A DNA stretch of 64,000 bases from Trichoplax sp. H2 (lineage: Eukaryota > Placozoa > Uniplacotomia > Trichoplacea). The DNA is taken from assembly GCA_003344405.1 (NCBI GenBank), contig NOWV01000035.1:186001-250000 (forward strand), in the 5' to 3' direction. Shown here piece by piece: positions 50,464-61,476 of the stretch. The notes under the pieces are model-generated. The model was not told the DNA's origin. It saw only the letters and a list, made by a program, of their open reading frames with translations, and made no database searches. The position numbers were made by a program, and so were the translations under genes. Each line of letters begins with the position of its first letter. The first letter of the stretch is position 1.

Positions 50464-53020
50464 TATACAAGTAGCTCAATCCAATAACTATGCAATCATA
50501 CGAATTCCCTAGAAAACCGACCATATGATATACGTATATGCATATGTTTGTAAATAAACGATAATAATATTTTATCTTTATAAGAAGACAGTTCAATTAA
50601 TTAATATGAGATTAATTGTAATAAATATTAATCTCACAGAGTGAGTAATACATATGATCAATTGCTATCGACAGTAAGAGCAACCTATCTCATTGGTCTA
50701 TTACAGTTTTGATAACTATAAAATTTCTTGAATGTTCAACATACTTATCTACTTATGTACTCTCTTTACTACATAATTACACTAAAAAGAACTTCATACA
50801 AGGCTAATAAAACGATAAACATTGGAGTCTAAAAGATTTAGGATTAAAAGTAGCATGATTGCAATAATAATAACTAGGCATTTAAGGTCAGAAAAAAGAC
50901 ACCATATTATTTCTAAGAAATTATACTTACCTTCGTTAAGAAGAGATTTTCGAAGAAATTTTTATCATCCCAACTTTAAGTATGATGCAAAGAATGGACG
51001 AAAAGGACGAATCGTTGAAGGTCTATGCTAACTTAGCGCTTATCATAGATCAATACTTTTAGAAAGACTTTATGAATTATAGCTTTTCCTAATACGATAT
51101 TTACACTACATTATAAGTAAGGCATAAAACAAAATAGATTTTAAAAGTTGAAAATGGCCGAAGATAAAGAGATATAGCCGAGAATAAAGTAAGTAGATAC
51201 GTGAAAAAAAGGAAATTTATGCCCAATCTAGACGTCCTTTATAATTTATACTGGCATACAAAATGTGCAATTATGCAGTTCTTACGTTGCTATCATTCAC
51301 AGCGTAAACCACGACTAGAATAATATTATTAAAGCATATTAATGCAGTCATTGATAATTGGAGATAGTATCTGCCATAGTAGTCTAAGATCTGATCAAGC
51401 ACATCAAAAAGCATCCATAGTACTAAGAACACTTTACTCTATCCTATAGTATAATGTCTTACATTAATACGTTAATGAGATATCAACATATATCTAAGGC
51501 AAAATAATCATTTTCTGTGGTTGCCATGGAGATTATTTTGTTACTAATAGGCTATTTACAGATAGTTTATTCTTTTCCTAACTATTGTATTGTTATAATA
51601 TCAGTTCATAAATCTAGACTAAGGATTTACTATGATTCGCTATGAAGATCGCAAACAATTATCATCCTGGTCTTCATTTGACGAATTTTGTGGAAATGCT
51701 TTAAATTTAACATAATTATAATTATGAACTATAATTTTTCACGTAATTTTCTTCGTTTAATTAGACGATTGAATATGTTATATCGAACAATTTGCAACTT
51801 GGGTTACTAATAACATATCAAGATAGAATTTTTCCAGATTGTTATTCCGCTCTGGAAATATTATATTAGCTCAATTCTACAAGGATGATTGAATGTACTG
51901 GACATTGTCCATACGGTACTATGTATGATATGATACTATATAAAATTGTTAGATAAAATCTCGAAAGCTATACTTGCGCAAAGTCATTAATTTGACATAC
52001 TAATTGGTGTCAGCAACTTTACATACGAGTATACGTATTACGAATACTATTCTTACTGAAGTATAGTATGTTGTCCCTCTATTGCGAGTTACCCATGCCA
52101 CTCAAAATTGCATACCGTATTTAACTGTAAATTCAATGATGACGATCGCTGTATATTAGATAGATTATAAATAATATCATTTCTGCTAAACGAAAGGCAG
52201 GATTTAAATTTTGCATCAAGGTGACTGGATCAATAGCAAATCCCACGTAGACAATGTTGCAATATAAAGTATAATTATTACGTGAGGGGATTCAGTAATT
52301 TAAATAATACTAGTAATATAATTTGTTATATCAATTATTCTCAACCTTGAAATACATATAGAACAAAACATTCAACGAGTTATCCAACGATTAATTTAAT
52401 ACTGAACAGGTCAAATAATTTTAATAACTATGACTCAATTGAGTTTGATACATAAGCGAGAAATAGCAAAAGCAATTTTTTGTCTAGAGCACCAATTCTT
52501 AGAATTTCCCTTTGAAAATTTAAAATTTTGGATTACTCTTCAAAGAAATTGCGTTTAAGCTATTTGATTTAAATAACAGATTAAATTTAACTTTTACCTA
52601 CAGAAAAGGTAACGATTTTAGCTAAAGAAATAGCTGCCTTAAACAATCCAATTACAAGCTAAAAGTTTAAAAAATGGACTAACAAAATTCTATGTTGGAT
52701 ATTTGCTATATAAATGATTACAGCTATTATTCCATTAGAAATGAACCTGAAATCAATATAGTTTAAGTAAAGATTAAAAACTCAATAAATGGAAAATTTT
52801 CTTTATTGAAGGCGAGTTAAAGTTTGCATGTCTTAAAGTGATTGATTGTTATTGTATCCTATATTTTTAACCTAATATTACTGATGCCAATAAAAGCAAT
52901 CTTCGGCTGCATAATCAAAAATTTTAATAGATTAAATCTTCGATAATGGGTAAAGCTATTAATTTAAATAGGATTGATTTCTTTTTAACTTCTGATCAAA
53001 AGTTATTGTTTAATTCAATC
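50464..53020. other. AT-rich spacer, no recognisable gene
   Basis: About 2.5 kb between the first WD-gene exon and the NIPSNAP stop. A plus-strand frame at 50822-51031 is rich in lysine and arginine and looks composition-driven. No domain, RNA gene or tandem repeat was recognised. The left part should include the WD-gene promoter and the right end the NIPSNAP 3' untranslated region. Confidence 0.5.
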
Positions 53021-55282
53021 TTATTTCAATGGAGAAAATTGAACGGGAACCAAGATTTTCGATGTTCTACTGATAACGGATGGATGATCTGCAACATTTG
53101 AACGATGAGAGTAATAATGTACCGTAATCGTAAATCATTCAACACGTATAAAAGTTTGTAATTTCTCACGAAAATTATATTAACGCATCATAATAATCAC
53201 CTAATTCTGCTATGCTATCCTTGGAGTTTTTCTTGATGTTGTGTCTTTCATCTAAATCATTAAACCTCCAGAGTAGGAACACTATTCAAAAAGATGTCGT
53301 ATTATACAAAAATAAATTTGAATTTCTAGTACGAATGGTGTTGTAATTACTCTATTCGAATCGCAAGCTAAAGCCTTACTTGTATCTAAAGGTCCATGTT
53401 CTGTCTTCCAGATTCCAATCAATTTACTGGAATCATTATTCTGAGAGGAAACCGTTTTTTTCACGTTCGTCTCCAAATTTGAGTACTTACTGGCGGATGA
53501 TGAAATACTTTGCAATTCATAAACACCTTTAATTGATCCAATTGGATAAGATACGTTCATATACCGTAATGTATTAAAGATGAAAGACAATTAAAATACG
53601 GATTGTGAGTAAAGATTAGTTAATATTTTAATGACTATTAAAAAGATAACTGAAATCGTATTCTTAGGGATATTTACGAGTGAAAATGTTGTAACTGTAC
53701 CTCCTTGTTGATTGGATGATTGAATAGGATACCATGGTAGAGGAAACATGACAACATTATCCTATAATAATAATAATAATACCATACCTTGTAACTGATG
53801 AACTTTTCAAGAGATTAATAAGACTTCATTCATATTGTACAGTTTGATGAATTGCGATAATTTTTTAGAACTATTTGACATAGTGAAATTGATCTAGCAC
53901 ACGGATGGTCTCAATATTAATTACTTTTAAATCCTATCTATTTTTTCCTCCATACACAATCCAGCATTATCGCGCAGGGATGTAATAGTTAACATTTATA
54001 TCCAGTACTGTATATTCAACTAGCGTAAATAGTCCATCATAGAGGAAAAAGACGGTGCTATTAAATTGAAACTGGGTCAATCAATCAGTTATCTTATGAC
54101 TTAATGGTAGATTCTCATGGGGAGTATGGACAGTTAAACAGTACCGTAGATAGAATAACCCTCATTTAATCATAAATGATGAGAGAATGACAATACGTCT
54201 GATAAGATGAGAAAACCTTTCCAAGCAAGATAGCATAGGTATTTTCAAGCTGCGATGGATAAGTGTATCTATAATCACTTTTTTTCTGAGGTCAGTGTGT
54301 TACAGGATACAGTGTAATTAAGAGAATTTGAGATTGAAGGGAAATTATGTTACCAATACAGTTATGAGAATGATATATTAAGCGAAATCCTTATTGATTA
54401 CTGCTAGAAAAAATTTTTTTAGTCGATATTTTCTTGTCATTCGTAACGTTCATTAGAATACTTTGACGATTGTACAGGTATTTCACTATCTTTTATACTG
54501 TAAATTCCAAATACACGATCGCTGATTTTTGAAACTTTTCAATTTTTACTAGGCTATCAGTCCTTGTTGTATAATTTATTTAATAATTAGCATAGAGGTC
54601 TGATTGATTTGGAGGTGGTGGAAGGAAAATAAAATAAAAAAATGAAATCATTTAATCAAGCTTTGAACGAATGTCTTACCTGTTGAACCAATTTTTTCAT
54701 CATGATTGAAATATAGTTACTAATCCATTGCGGATCATCAGCTAAGGCCTTTCTGACATTTGTTCTATGTTGGAAGGTATCTATAAAATTATAAACAAAA
54801 ATAAAAAAACGTTGTACAATACTGGAATTTACAACAGCATAGATAATAATAATTCTTCTAATGGATAAGAATACTGCCACAGTAATAAGAGAAAGGGCTA
54901 TTACTACAGTACTACGTCGATTCGTCCATTCATGATTATCATCGTAGTTAAAAGTATTCTTAAGAAAGTAGCACTATTTCAGCTGTGGGTTAAGTAACAT
55001 GGAATAACCGTATTCCCAGATATGGACAACTTGATTTAAGCCACCGAGTTCGCTTGTCCAATATCCAAGTAATTTGGAATGGGCGGTGCGCAAGTGGAAT
55101 TGCTCTTGCGTCAATTTGAGAAAATTTCCAAATTCCGCAGGTTGTATTGAATATGTTCGCAATTCGTACATTTTTTGTGCATTGCAATTGGAGGTATGCA
55201 GTTGATGACGATGTTGACATGATAACTGCAAGTAACATTTCCTGGCAGACTGAAAGCGTCGAGGGTTAAGCCACGCCGCCAT
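53021..55282 (-). CDS. NIPSNAP3: NIPSNAP3-like mitochondrial protein
   Basis: Member of the NIPSNAP family, mitochondrial proteins of the dimeric ferredoxin-like (NIPSNAP/DABB) fold; family members are linked to mitophagy signalling and vesicle transport. Six exons: 55009-55282, 54680-54780, 53701-53761, 53380-53526, 53201-53281 and 53021-53088, giving 243 residues (human NIPSNAP3A 247). The first ~35 residues are basic and lack acids (MAAWLNPRRFQSARKCYLQL), as expected for a mitochondrial targeting peptide. Then MYELRTYSIQP, HLRTAHSKLLGYWTSELGGL (human HLRTAHSELVGYWSVEFGG), VVHIWEY, HRTNVRKALADDPQW, GVYELQS, GIWKTEHGPL (human GVFHTEYGAL) and a tail KILVPVQFSPLK-stop (human MLLIPTSFSPLK). These favour the NIPSNAP3 over the NIPSNAP1/2 branch. 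Confidence 0.93.
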
Positions 55283-56855
55283 GATTGATTGTAATGCTGA
55301 ACTTTAGACTTTTCGTGGATAATTATACAGTATATATGACAATAACAAATATATAATCATTAATCTGATCACATCCAAATATCGCAGACAGTGCAGGCAT
55401 GCGCGAGTCTAATCTTGATTTGATATTCTAAGTTAACAGCATGGTTAATTCCTTCCTTCCCAGTTGAATGAAGGACTGGTGGATTTTTTTACAAGTTCAT
55501 GATTTCACGACTGTACTGTATAAGATCATCGCTATATAGTCGCGGAAATACCTCGATTAAGTGCAGTATTTTATTTCATTAAGGGGCATTTCTCAAATTT
55601 GTAAATGGCTTCAATTTAAAAGAGAAAAGACAGCTATCTCCTTCAGACTGAAATCATTCATAATTTCGCAAATGCTCCTTTCTAGAATTGAATTGATTAA
55701 TCATGCGAATACTCTCCTTGTAGCAATACTTTTCAATGCCTTTTTTTACATAGCTTTGCAGTAATGAAGTTTGATTAACTTTAAAGGGCATCACTAAAAC
55801 GTAACACAGTGTGCAATTCAATATTTTATTTTTGTAGTTCTCTTCGTGTCGAACGCGATCTATTCCTACTTATATCAATCCATCAATGCAGTAACAAAAG
55901 GCAAATACTGCATGTAAGTAAAACCATTTTTCGCCTTCTTAACAGTGAATAAATTTCCAAATATTACAATGTACTGAACACTAAGTCAGTGTACATGAAA
56001 GGTTATTGCAATTTTTCCGCCAAACTGACAGCTAAGGTCTAACCCTCTAAAATGAATCCCCTACTTCCAACAAATGTTATAAAAACAGAAATACTAATCA
56101 TTCATTTGGATATAATTAATCATCCCAACTCCTATTAGCTAAATACTGTACCATCCATTTTGAAATGGGGCGTACTTTAGGTAGGTTGCAGTACCTATTA
56201 CCGTAGTTATAGGAGATTGTATGAACCTATCGTGTAATCGCCAGCCTCTCACTTTTTATTCAATCAATGAAGAGTCGATTTTCAAGTGTGGATAAAATCG
56301 CCAACTCATCGAAAAGTAGCGTAGTACATGTCCTACATTGTATAAAACTCAGTCAAAGTCTCCCCGAAAAAAGATTCATTTTCTCTTCTCACCATGTTCA
56401 TACTATACCACTAGCAATGTTTCGCTAAATGCAGTCTACTGCACAGTAGAATAGAGGGAACTCTATTCAGTATGGATTGCATCCAACAAAACTTTGAACT
56501 TTTCCTTTATTCATTCACAATTTATTGAAGACGTGATCGTTATTTGAGGATATTGTACGCACGTACCAGCAATGATTTGTTCAATTGATGTTCTTTCCGG
56601 GATCGTATAAGCACATGAACTACAAATTTACCTCTAAGTTAAGCGATTTCAGAACCTGTGTTCAATTAAGTTTTGAAGAACATGCATGTCCACTGTGCAG
56701 TGATGAGGGCAACCCGCAGGAAAACATACGAGTACTGTCGTACTGACCTCCGTATAGAACATCCATTTGACCACGATTACAAGGGTGTGGAGAGCCCTGT
56801 AAAATGGTTGAAAGATGTTCAGCAATAGTGTTGCCTTCAATTATATCTTTCAATT

Positions 56856-57335
56856 GTGAAGAAATAGACTATCCATTTGGTTGCAATTGCATGCAGACAG
56901 ATCAGTACAACCTTGAGCCATTGGCTCTTGCTATTTTGATTGCTTTTGATCGCAGTCTGACATCATTCTATTTCTTTCAAGTTTCGAATATAAACTACCA
57001 GTTGCTGTTACTGGGTCGCTCCAAGCGTTGAATAAGTCACGTCGTTCTACCGGTCTCCAGTACACAGTGTACATACAGTACAGCAGAAAGTCTCTAATAC
57101 TGTACAGTGAAGAAATGAACTTTCCATTTGGTTGCAATTGCATGCAGACAGATCAGTACAACCTTGAGCCATTGGCTCTTGCTATTTTGATTGCTTTTGA
57201 TCGCAGTCTGACATCATTCTATTTCTTTCAAGTTTCGAATATAAACTACCAGTTGCTGTTACTGGGTCGCTCCAAGCGTTGAATAAGTCACACCGTCCTA
57301 TCTGTCTACAGCACACAGTGTACAGTACAGTACAC
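56856..57335 (+). repeat. Tandem duplication, 251-base unit
   Basis: Copy 1 is about 56856-57084 and copy 2 about 57107-57335. The 180-base core (from GAAGAAAT through CCATTTGGTTGCAATTGCAT to CCAAGCGTTGAATAAGTCAC) is almost identical. It is followed in both by CTACxG(G/T)TCT(C/A)CAG and a CACAGTGTACA run. The flanking parts have diverged more than the core. Confidence 0.93.
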
Positions 57336-57539
57336 TGCATAGAGAGTCATTAGAAGGGTCTGTACTGTAGTACAGTACAGTGTACCCTGTAGAGAGAAGT
57401 GAAAAATAGTGCTGCGAAAATCCTGATGAGCCTGTAGAATCAGTGCTGTATTTGCTGATGAAACTGATCTGTTCACTGTCCAATTTGAAGAGCTTTTCGT
57501 TATGATCTTGTCATTCCTATTTCGACTTTACTCGCTGAC

Positions 57540-57775
57540 GTCTACAGTACAATGTCCAGGCGAGATTCTTTCGTCTTCCATTTCTTTCTACAGTACTGTG
57601 CTACAGTGTACAGTACAGTGTGCACTGTGCGATACAGTGTATTGTACTGGACTCTACCAAACTGTACAGTATGATCACGCTATTCGTACTGTACTCAGCG
57701 TACTGTACACTGTACTCGGTACCAGACCTACTGTTCGGTACTGGACAGGACGGTACAGTGTACAGTAAGGGAAGT
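57540..57775. repeat. Dense field of ACAGTAC / GTACTGT words
   Basis: Within 235 bases the words CTACAGTAC, TACTGTGC, GTACAGTACAGTG, GTATTGTACTGG, CTGTACAGTATG, CGTACTGTACTC, GTACTGTACACTGTACTC and GGTACAGTGTACAGTA follow each other. Because GTAC is self-complementary the tract can fold on itself in many ways and gives mirrored frames on both strands. Confidence 0.85.
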
Positions 57776-58002
57776 GTTGATCCTCCTCTCGATGACACAT
57801 TTCTCGATTGCGCATGATCCATGGCATCCAATAAAACTTCTGGCTGTCCTCATCTCCAGCCATCTCCAACCCGTTCAGAGTCAATCCACTTTCAAGCCAA
57901 CTGGTGTACCCTACAGTATACTGCTGTGGACTGTTTACAGCGCATCATTTTGGATAATTTTATTTTCCAAGCCAATAGTTTTTCCGCTACGTATGAGAAA
58001 AG

Positions 58003-61000
58003 ATGTCGAAGGAAGACGAAATCGTGGTAGAATTAAGAAAAATCATTTTTAAAGCTCGCCAAAATGTTGAAATGGAAGAAATAATGCAGCCATGGCTACA
58101 AACATTGAAAAACCGTAGTCAACCGGCAGATATTTGCACGGCCATTGCTGATAGTCTTTACGATTTGGTATGCATAAGACGTTGATTATCACCAGTACCC
58201 TAAAAATACAAACTCCTTCCTTAACGCAATTTTTGTACATAGCGACTGTTACATCTTTTAGTGATGTAGTTGCTGTCAATGGAGTTCAGTTGCAAAGCCA
58301 TGATGATAGCAATCATTATTTTATAGGGCGTTAGTACTGAAGCCGATGTGATACCGTCCGTTAAAGTGGCCGTCAAGATTCATAACAGCGAAATTCTGAA
58401 AGACGCTTTCGCTTTGGCTCTACTAAATAGGTTCTACTATTGCTTGCAACATGAATATACTAGCGCTGACTTTCATCTAATTCTTTTCCTTACTTGCTCT
58501 ACTTTGAACATACTCCGTTATAGTCTCAGCATGTCAATACATGTTCAACTTTTACATCAAAATAAAATACATAACGATACGTAGAGTCAATAGTAGGAAG
58601 TAGTATGCGTAGACGTGGAGAATAATACGGTAAACACACCGTAGACGGCTCTGCTTTACCGCAAGTCTTGCCACACTCTACTTGTAAAGTCATGTTGTAT
58701 CACCAAAGAATTCTACAAATGACATACACCCCTCCTACAGTTCAACTTGATGCTAAAATATGCCAAAGTGCTGTATCAGTCAATGACTAAACCAATTCCT
58801 ATAGTAACACAACTTGCTTGGCTACAATTGATGTTTATATACTACTGTAACATTTTGTAAAGGTGCAAGACGGACTATGATAATAGAAACAAGCTAATCG
58901 AAGAAGATCAATGGATGCAGCTAAATATCAACCTTTGGTTTATTTGCAACATGTACCAAAACTGTAAAAATCTGGTAGGAAATCAATTGGTTGTGTAACC
59001 AAAACAACCTGCTAATAGCTAAATTAAATAATACTATTTGCTTCATTTCTAGCAAACCGGCAAAACTATGTCGGTATTGTATGTGGCCATTGTCGATTAC
59101 CTGATAAATATCATGGAGAATTTGCAAAAGCTGGATACTGTTAGAGATGTATTATTGGTTAGTATTGGAATGAAATGTACAACAAGATCCAATTAGTATC
59201 AATTTTAAAATTTCCTTTATCGCCGTGACGAACAAATATTTAGTTTGCCTTGCCAGCCCTAAAGGAAGATGAGAAAGCGTCCAAACGTACCCCAGGTTTA
59301 ACCGACGTTTTTAATATGGCAAGAGAACTTCTGAAAGATTCATCTATAGCAGAGTAATAGCCGTCGTATTCATTTCAATTTTCAGTATTTAGTTAAAAAA
59401 CAAAATCTTACCATGTTACTTATTTGGCAATAGTGACGTTAAAGCCATCTTGACGTACATAGCGGAGATAAACAACGATGCGGAGTCCGACGTAAATGAC
59501 ACCAATCCACAAAATGTAAGAAGAAAACTACCCTCAACCGATATTTAAATACTATTTGCTTTCATGTTCCAACAACTTTACTACATAGTTTGAACCTGAT
59601 GTATCATCTTTTAGCATGATAGCAAAGATCAGGAAACTGCGCCGTTATACGAGTATTTGCATTATTCTTTGGATGAATTGAGTGCCTTCCCGGGCGATGT
59701 AGCTACGGTGACAGAATCAATTATTGCAGAGTTAAAACCTTGGTCGAAAGATGAAAATGTTGTATCTAAAACTGCCTCATTAATTTTTAACAAAGTAAGC
59801 AATTCGCCTTTCTACTCTATACGAGCTAAAGATTGTAGATGCTGCGATACAATACGAGTATAGCTACGCTCATTTCCGAAATAACACTGTTTATTGTTTT
59901 CATAGGCAGTAGCCGATAGTAATTTCCGCTATACGGCTGCTCTGTTATGTAAAAGTATTCACGAATCATCGGTATTTAAGGACGATAAATTTAGATACCA
60001 TTTGCTAAAGGAGTAAGTAAGATTTTTCCAATCGTTAGCGTGAAGCCTTTTAAGACCAAAATGTATCTACTGTATTGCGTAGATGCCAAAAACTATTCCA
60101 AAGCAAGGAGAAATTCGAGAAACAAGTAATGTTTGGAGGAGCGCTTTTTACAGCTGAAATTTACTTAAATTTTAAATCTGTAAGTTAACTACATATTATC
60201 AAATCCTGTAGCTTGTTACTCATTCAATGTGTAAATACCGATATCGTACCTTTTGGGGGATATATTTCACTAATAGGGTAACAAGCCTCTTTTAAATCTA
60301 CATGATGCACTGCTTTCTTACATGGAAGTACTATTGTTAAATACAGACAAAGATTATGTGAAGTGTATTACGTCTTTGTTAAAGGTAAGTATTTTTGATC
60401 TATTTTTAACGGACTGTAAATCGCTAAAAAAAGTTGCTTGATTCAGTTGGTAGGTAGCAATATGGATCAATTTGAAAAGGAAGAAGGAAAAGATTTAAGT
60501 TTAAATAAAATTTTTGAACGTCTCCAGGAGATTGCTGAAAACACGAGGTACACTGATTATACGCTAGTAGCAATACAGTGCAATGATATTGACAAAAATG
60601 CTATTATTATTGAACTAGCGCTCAAAGTATCAAAGATATAATCTCAAATGTAGTTAAAATACGAGCATCGAATTGGGGGTTGGCGCCTAAACCGACATTA
60701 AATCCCAATGCCGCAGTCTTCCGTCCAACTGATAAAAAGTCAGATAATAATTCTGCTAGTTCTAATGAAACTGGAAAAAAATTCAATCCCAATGCTACAG
60801 AATTCTATCCGTCATACAAGACCAACCCTAAAGATAGCACTGAACAGGAACAACCTGTGAGAGATCTAGGTAACATCGTAGTATATGATTCAATACAAAA
60901 ATAGGCTATACATATTTTACAATTCATTTATACATGCTATATCCTCGAATTCCTATACAGAAACTTGGAATGAGTACGTTGGCGATGATGACGATTTCAA

Positions 61001-61179
61001 TGCTGAACAGTAAGTTATACACGCTAGTACAGAAACAACCAATTTTTAGAGCATAAGAAAAAATGTTATTCTTTCTTAGAATACACGAACAAGAAAATGT
61101 GTTTCAGTACTTCGAGGAAGAGATGATTGATGACGATATGGAACAAGAATATGAAAAGTTTCTAGCGAATGAATATTAA
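58003..61179 (+). CDS. PAIP1: PAIP1-like poly(A)-binding-protein-interacting MIF4G protein
   Basis: Translation factor-like protein: PAIP1 binds PABP and eIF4A through PAM2 motifs and a MIF4G domain. Fourteen exons (58003-58167, 58327-58430, 58863-58974, 59053-59157, 59244-59353, 59434-59515, 59615-59794, 59906-60012, 60083-60179, 60277-60384, 60447-60547, 60628-60869, 60961-61009, 61080-61179) join to 553 residues. Residues 1-200 form a helical region with NSEILKDAFALALLNRCKTD, itself MIF4G-like; an acidic linker follows. Residues 235-430 are a MIF4G domain: SLIFNKAVADSNFRYTAALL (human SIFQQAVSQPNFRYTAARL), VMFGGALFTAEIYLNF, KIRASNWG (human ELRSSNWG). Two PAM2-like motifs follow, LNPNAAVFRP and FNPNATEFYP, then an acidic tail ending DDDMEQEYEKFL (human DDEMDPEIEEAYEKFC). 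In human PAIP1 the PAM2 motif precedes MIF4G, so the order differs here. The first exons could be argued to be a separate gene, but the phase GA|T at 59353/59434 joins them. Confidence 0.87.
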
Positions 61180-61476
61180 ACTTTTAAAACATTCTGTAGA
61201 GATTGGATTGCATAAGTGAAGATTTATTGTTTGTTTGTTTGTTTGTTATATGATGCTAATACGGATGCTAGTTACGGTGGAAAGATATCAAAGTTAATAA
61301 CTTTACCTTCATTTTGAAGGATATGCGACAATGCTGTATTTACATTAAATTATCATCTAGATTATCTATAATACACACAATGTTAATTATTATAACTTAT
61401 TCGAGTGACCGATAACATTTCTTTCAGTTAGATGTTTGTAATATATGTAAACAGCTCTAAATAATTACGACTATTA
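61180..61476. other. Convergent spacer PAIP1-like / ANKRD13C
   Basis: About 300 bases holding both 3' ends. A (TTTG)5 microsatellite at 61227-61247 lies about 50 bases after the PAIP1-like stop. Confidence 0.6.

Larger units (their letters stand above)
55283..58002. other. Duplication-rich spacer upstream of NIPSNAP3 and PAIP1-like genes
   Basis: The NIPSNAP3-like and PAIP1-like genes diverge from this 2.7-kb stretch. It contains the 251-base tandem duplication and the dense ACAGTAC/GTACTGT field listed separately. Several overlapping open frames on both strands (57500-58050) arise from the palindromic words and are not supported as genes. Confidence 0.6.

Noticed and set aside
57502-57884. 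Five overlapping frames of 65-90 codons on both strands
   Set aside because: Generated by palindromic GTACTGT/ACAGTAC words; mirrored on both strands and without any recognisable domain.
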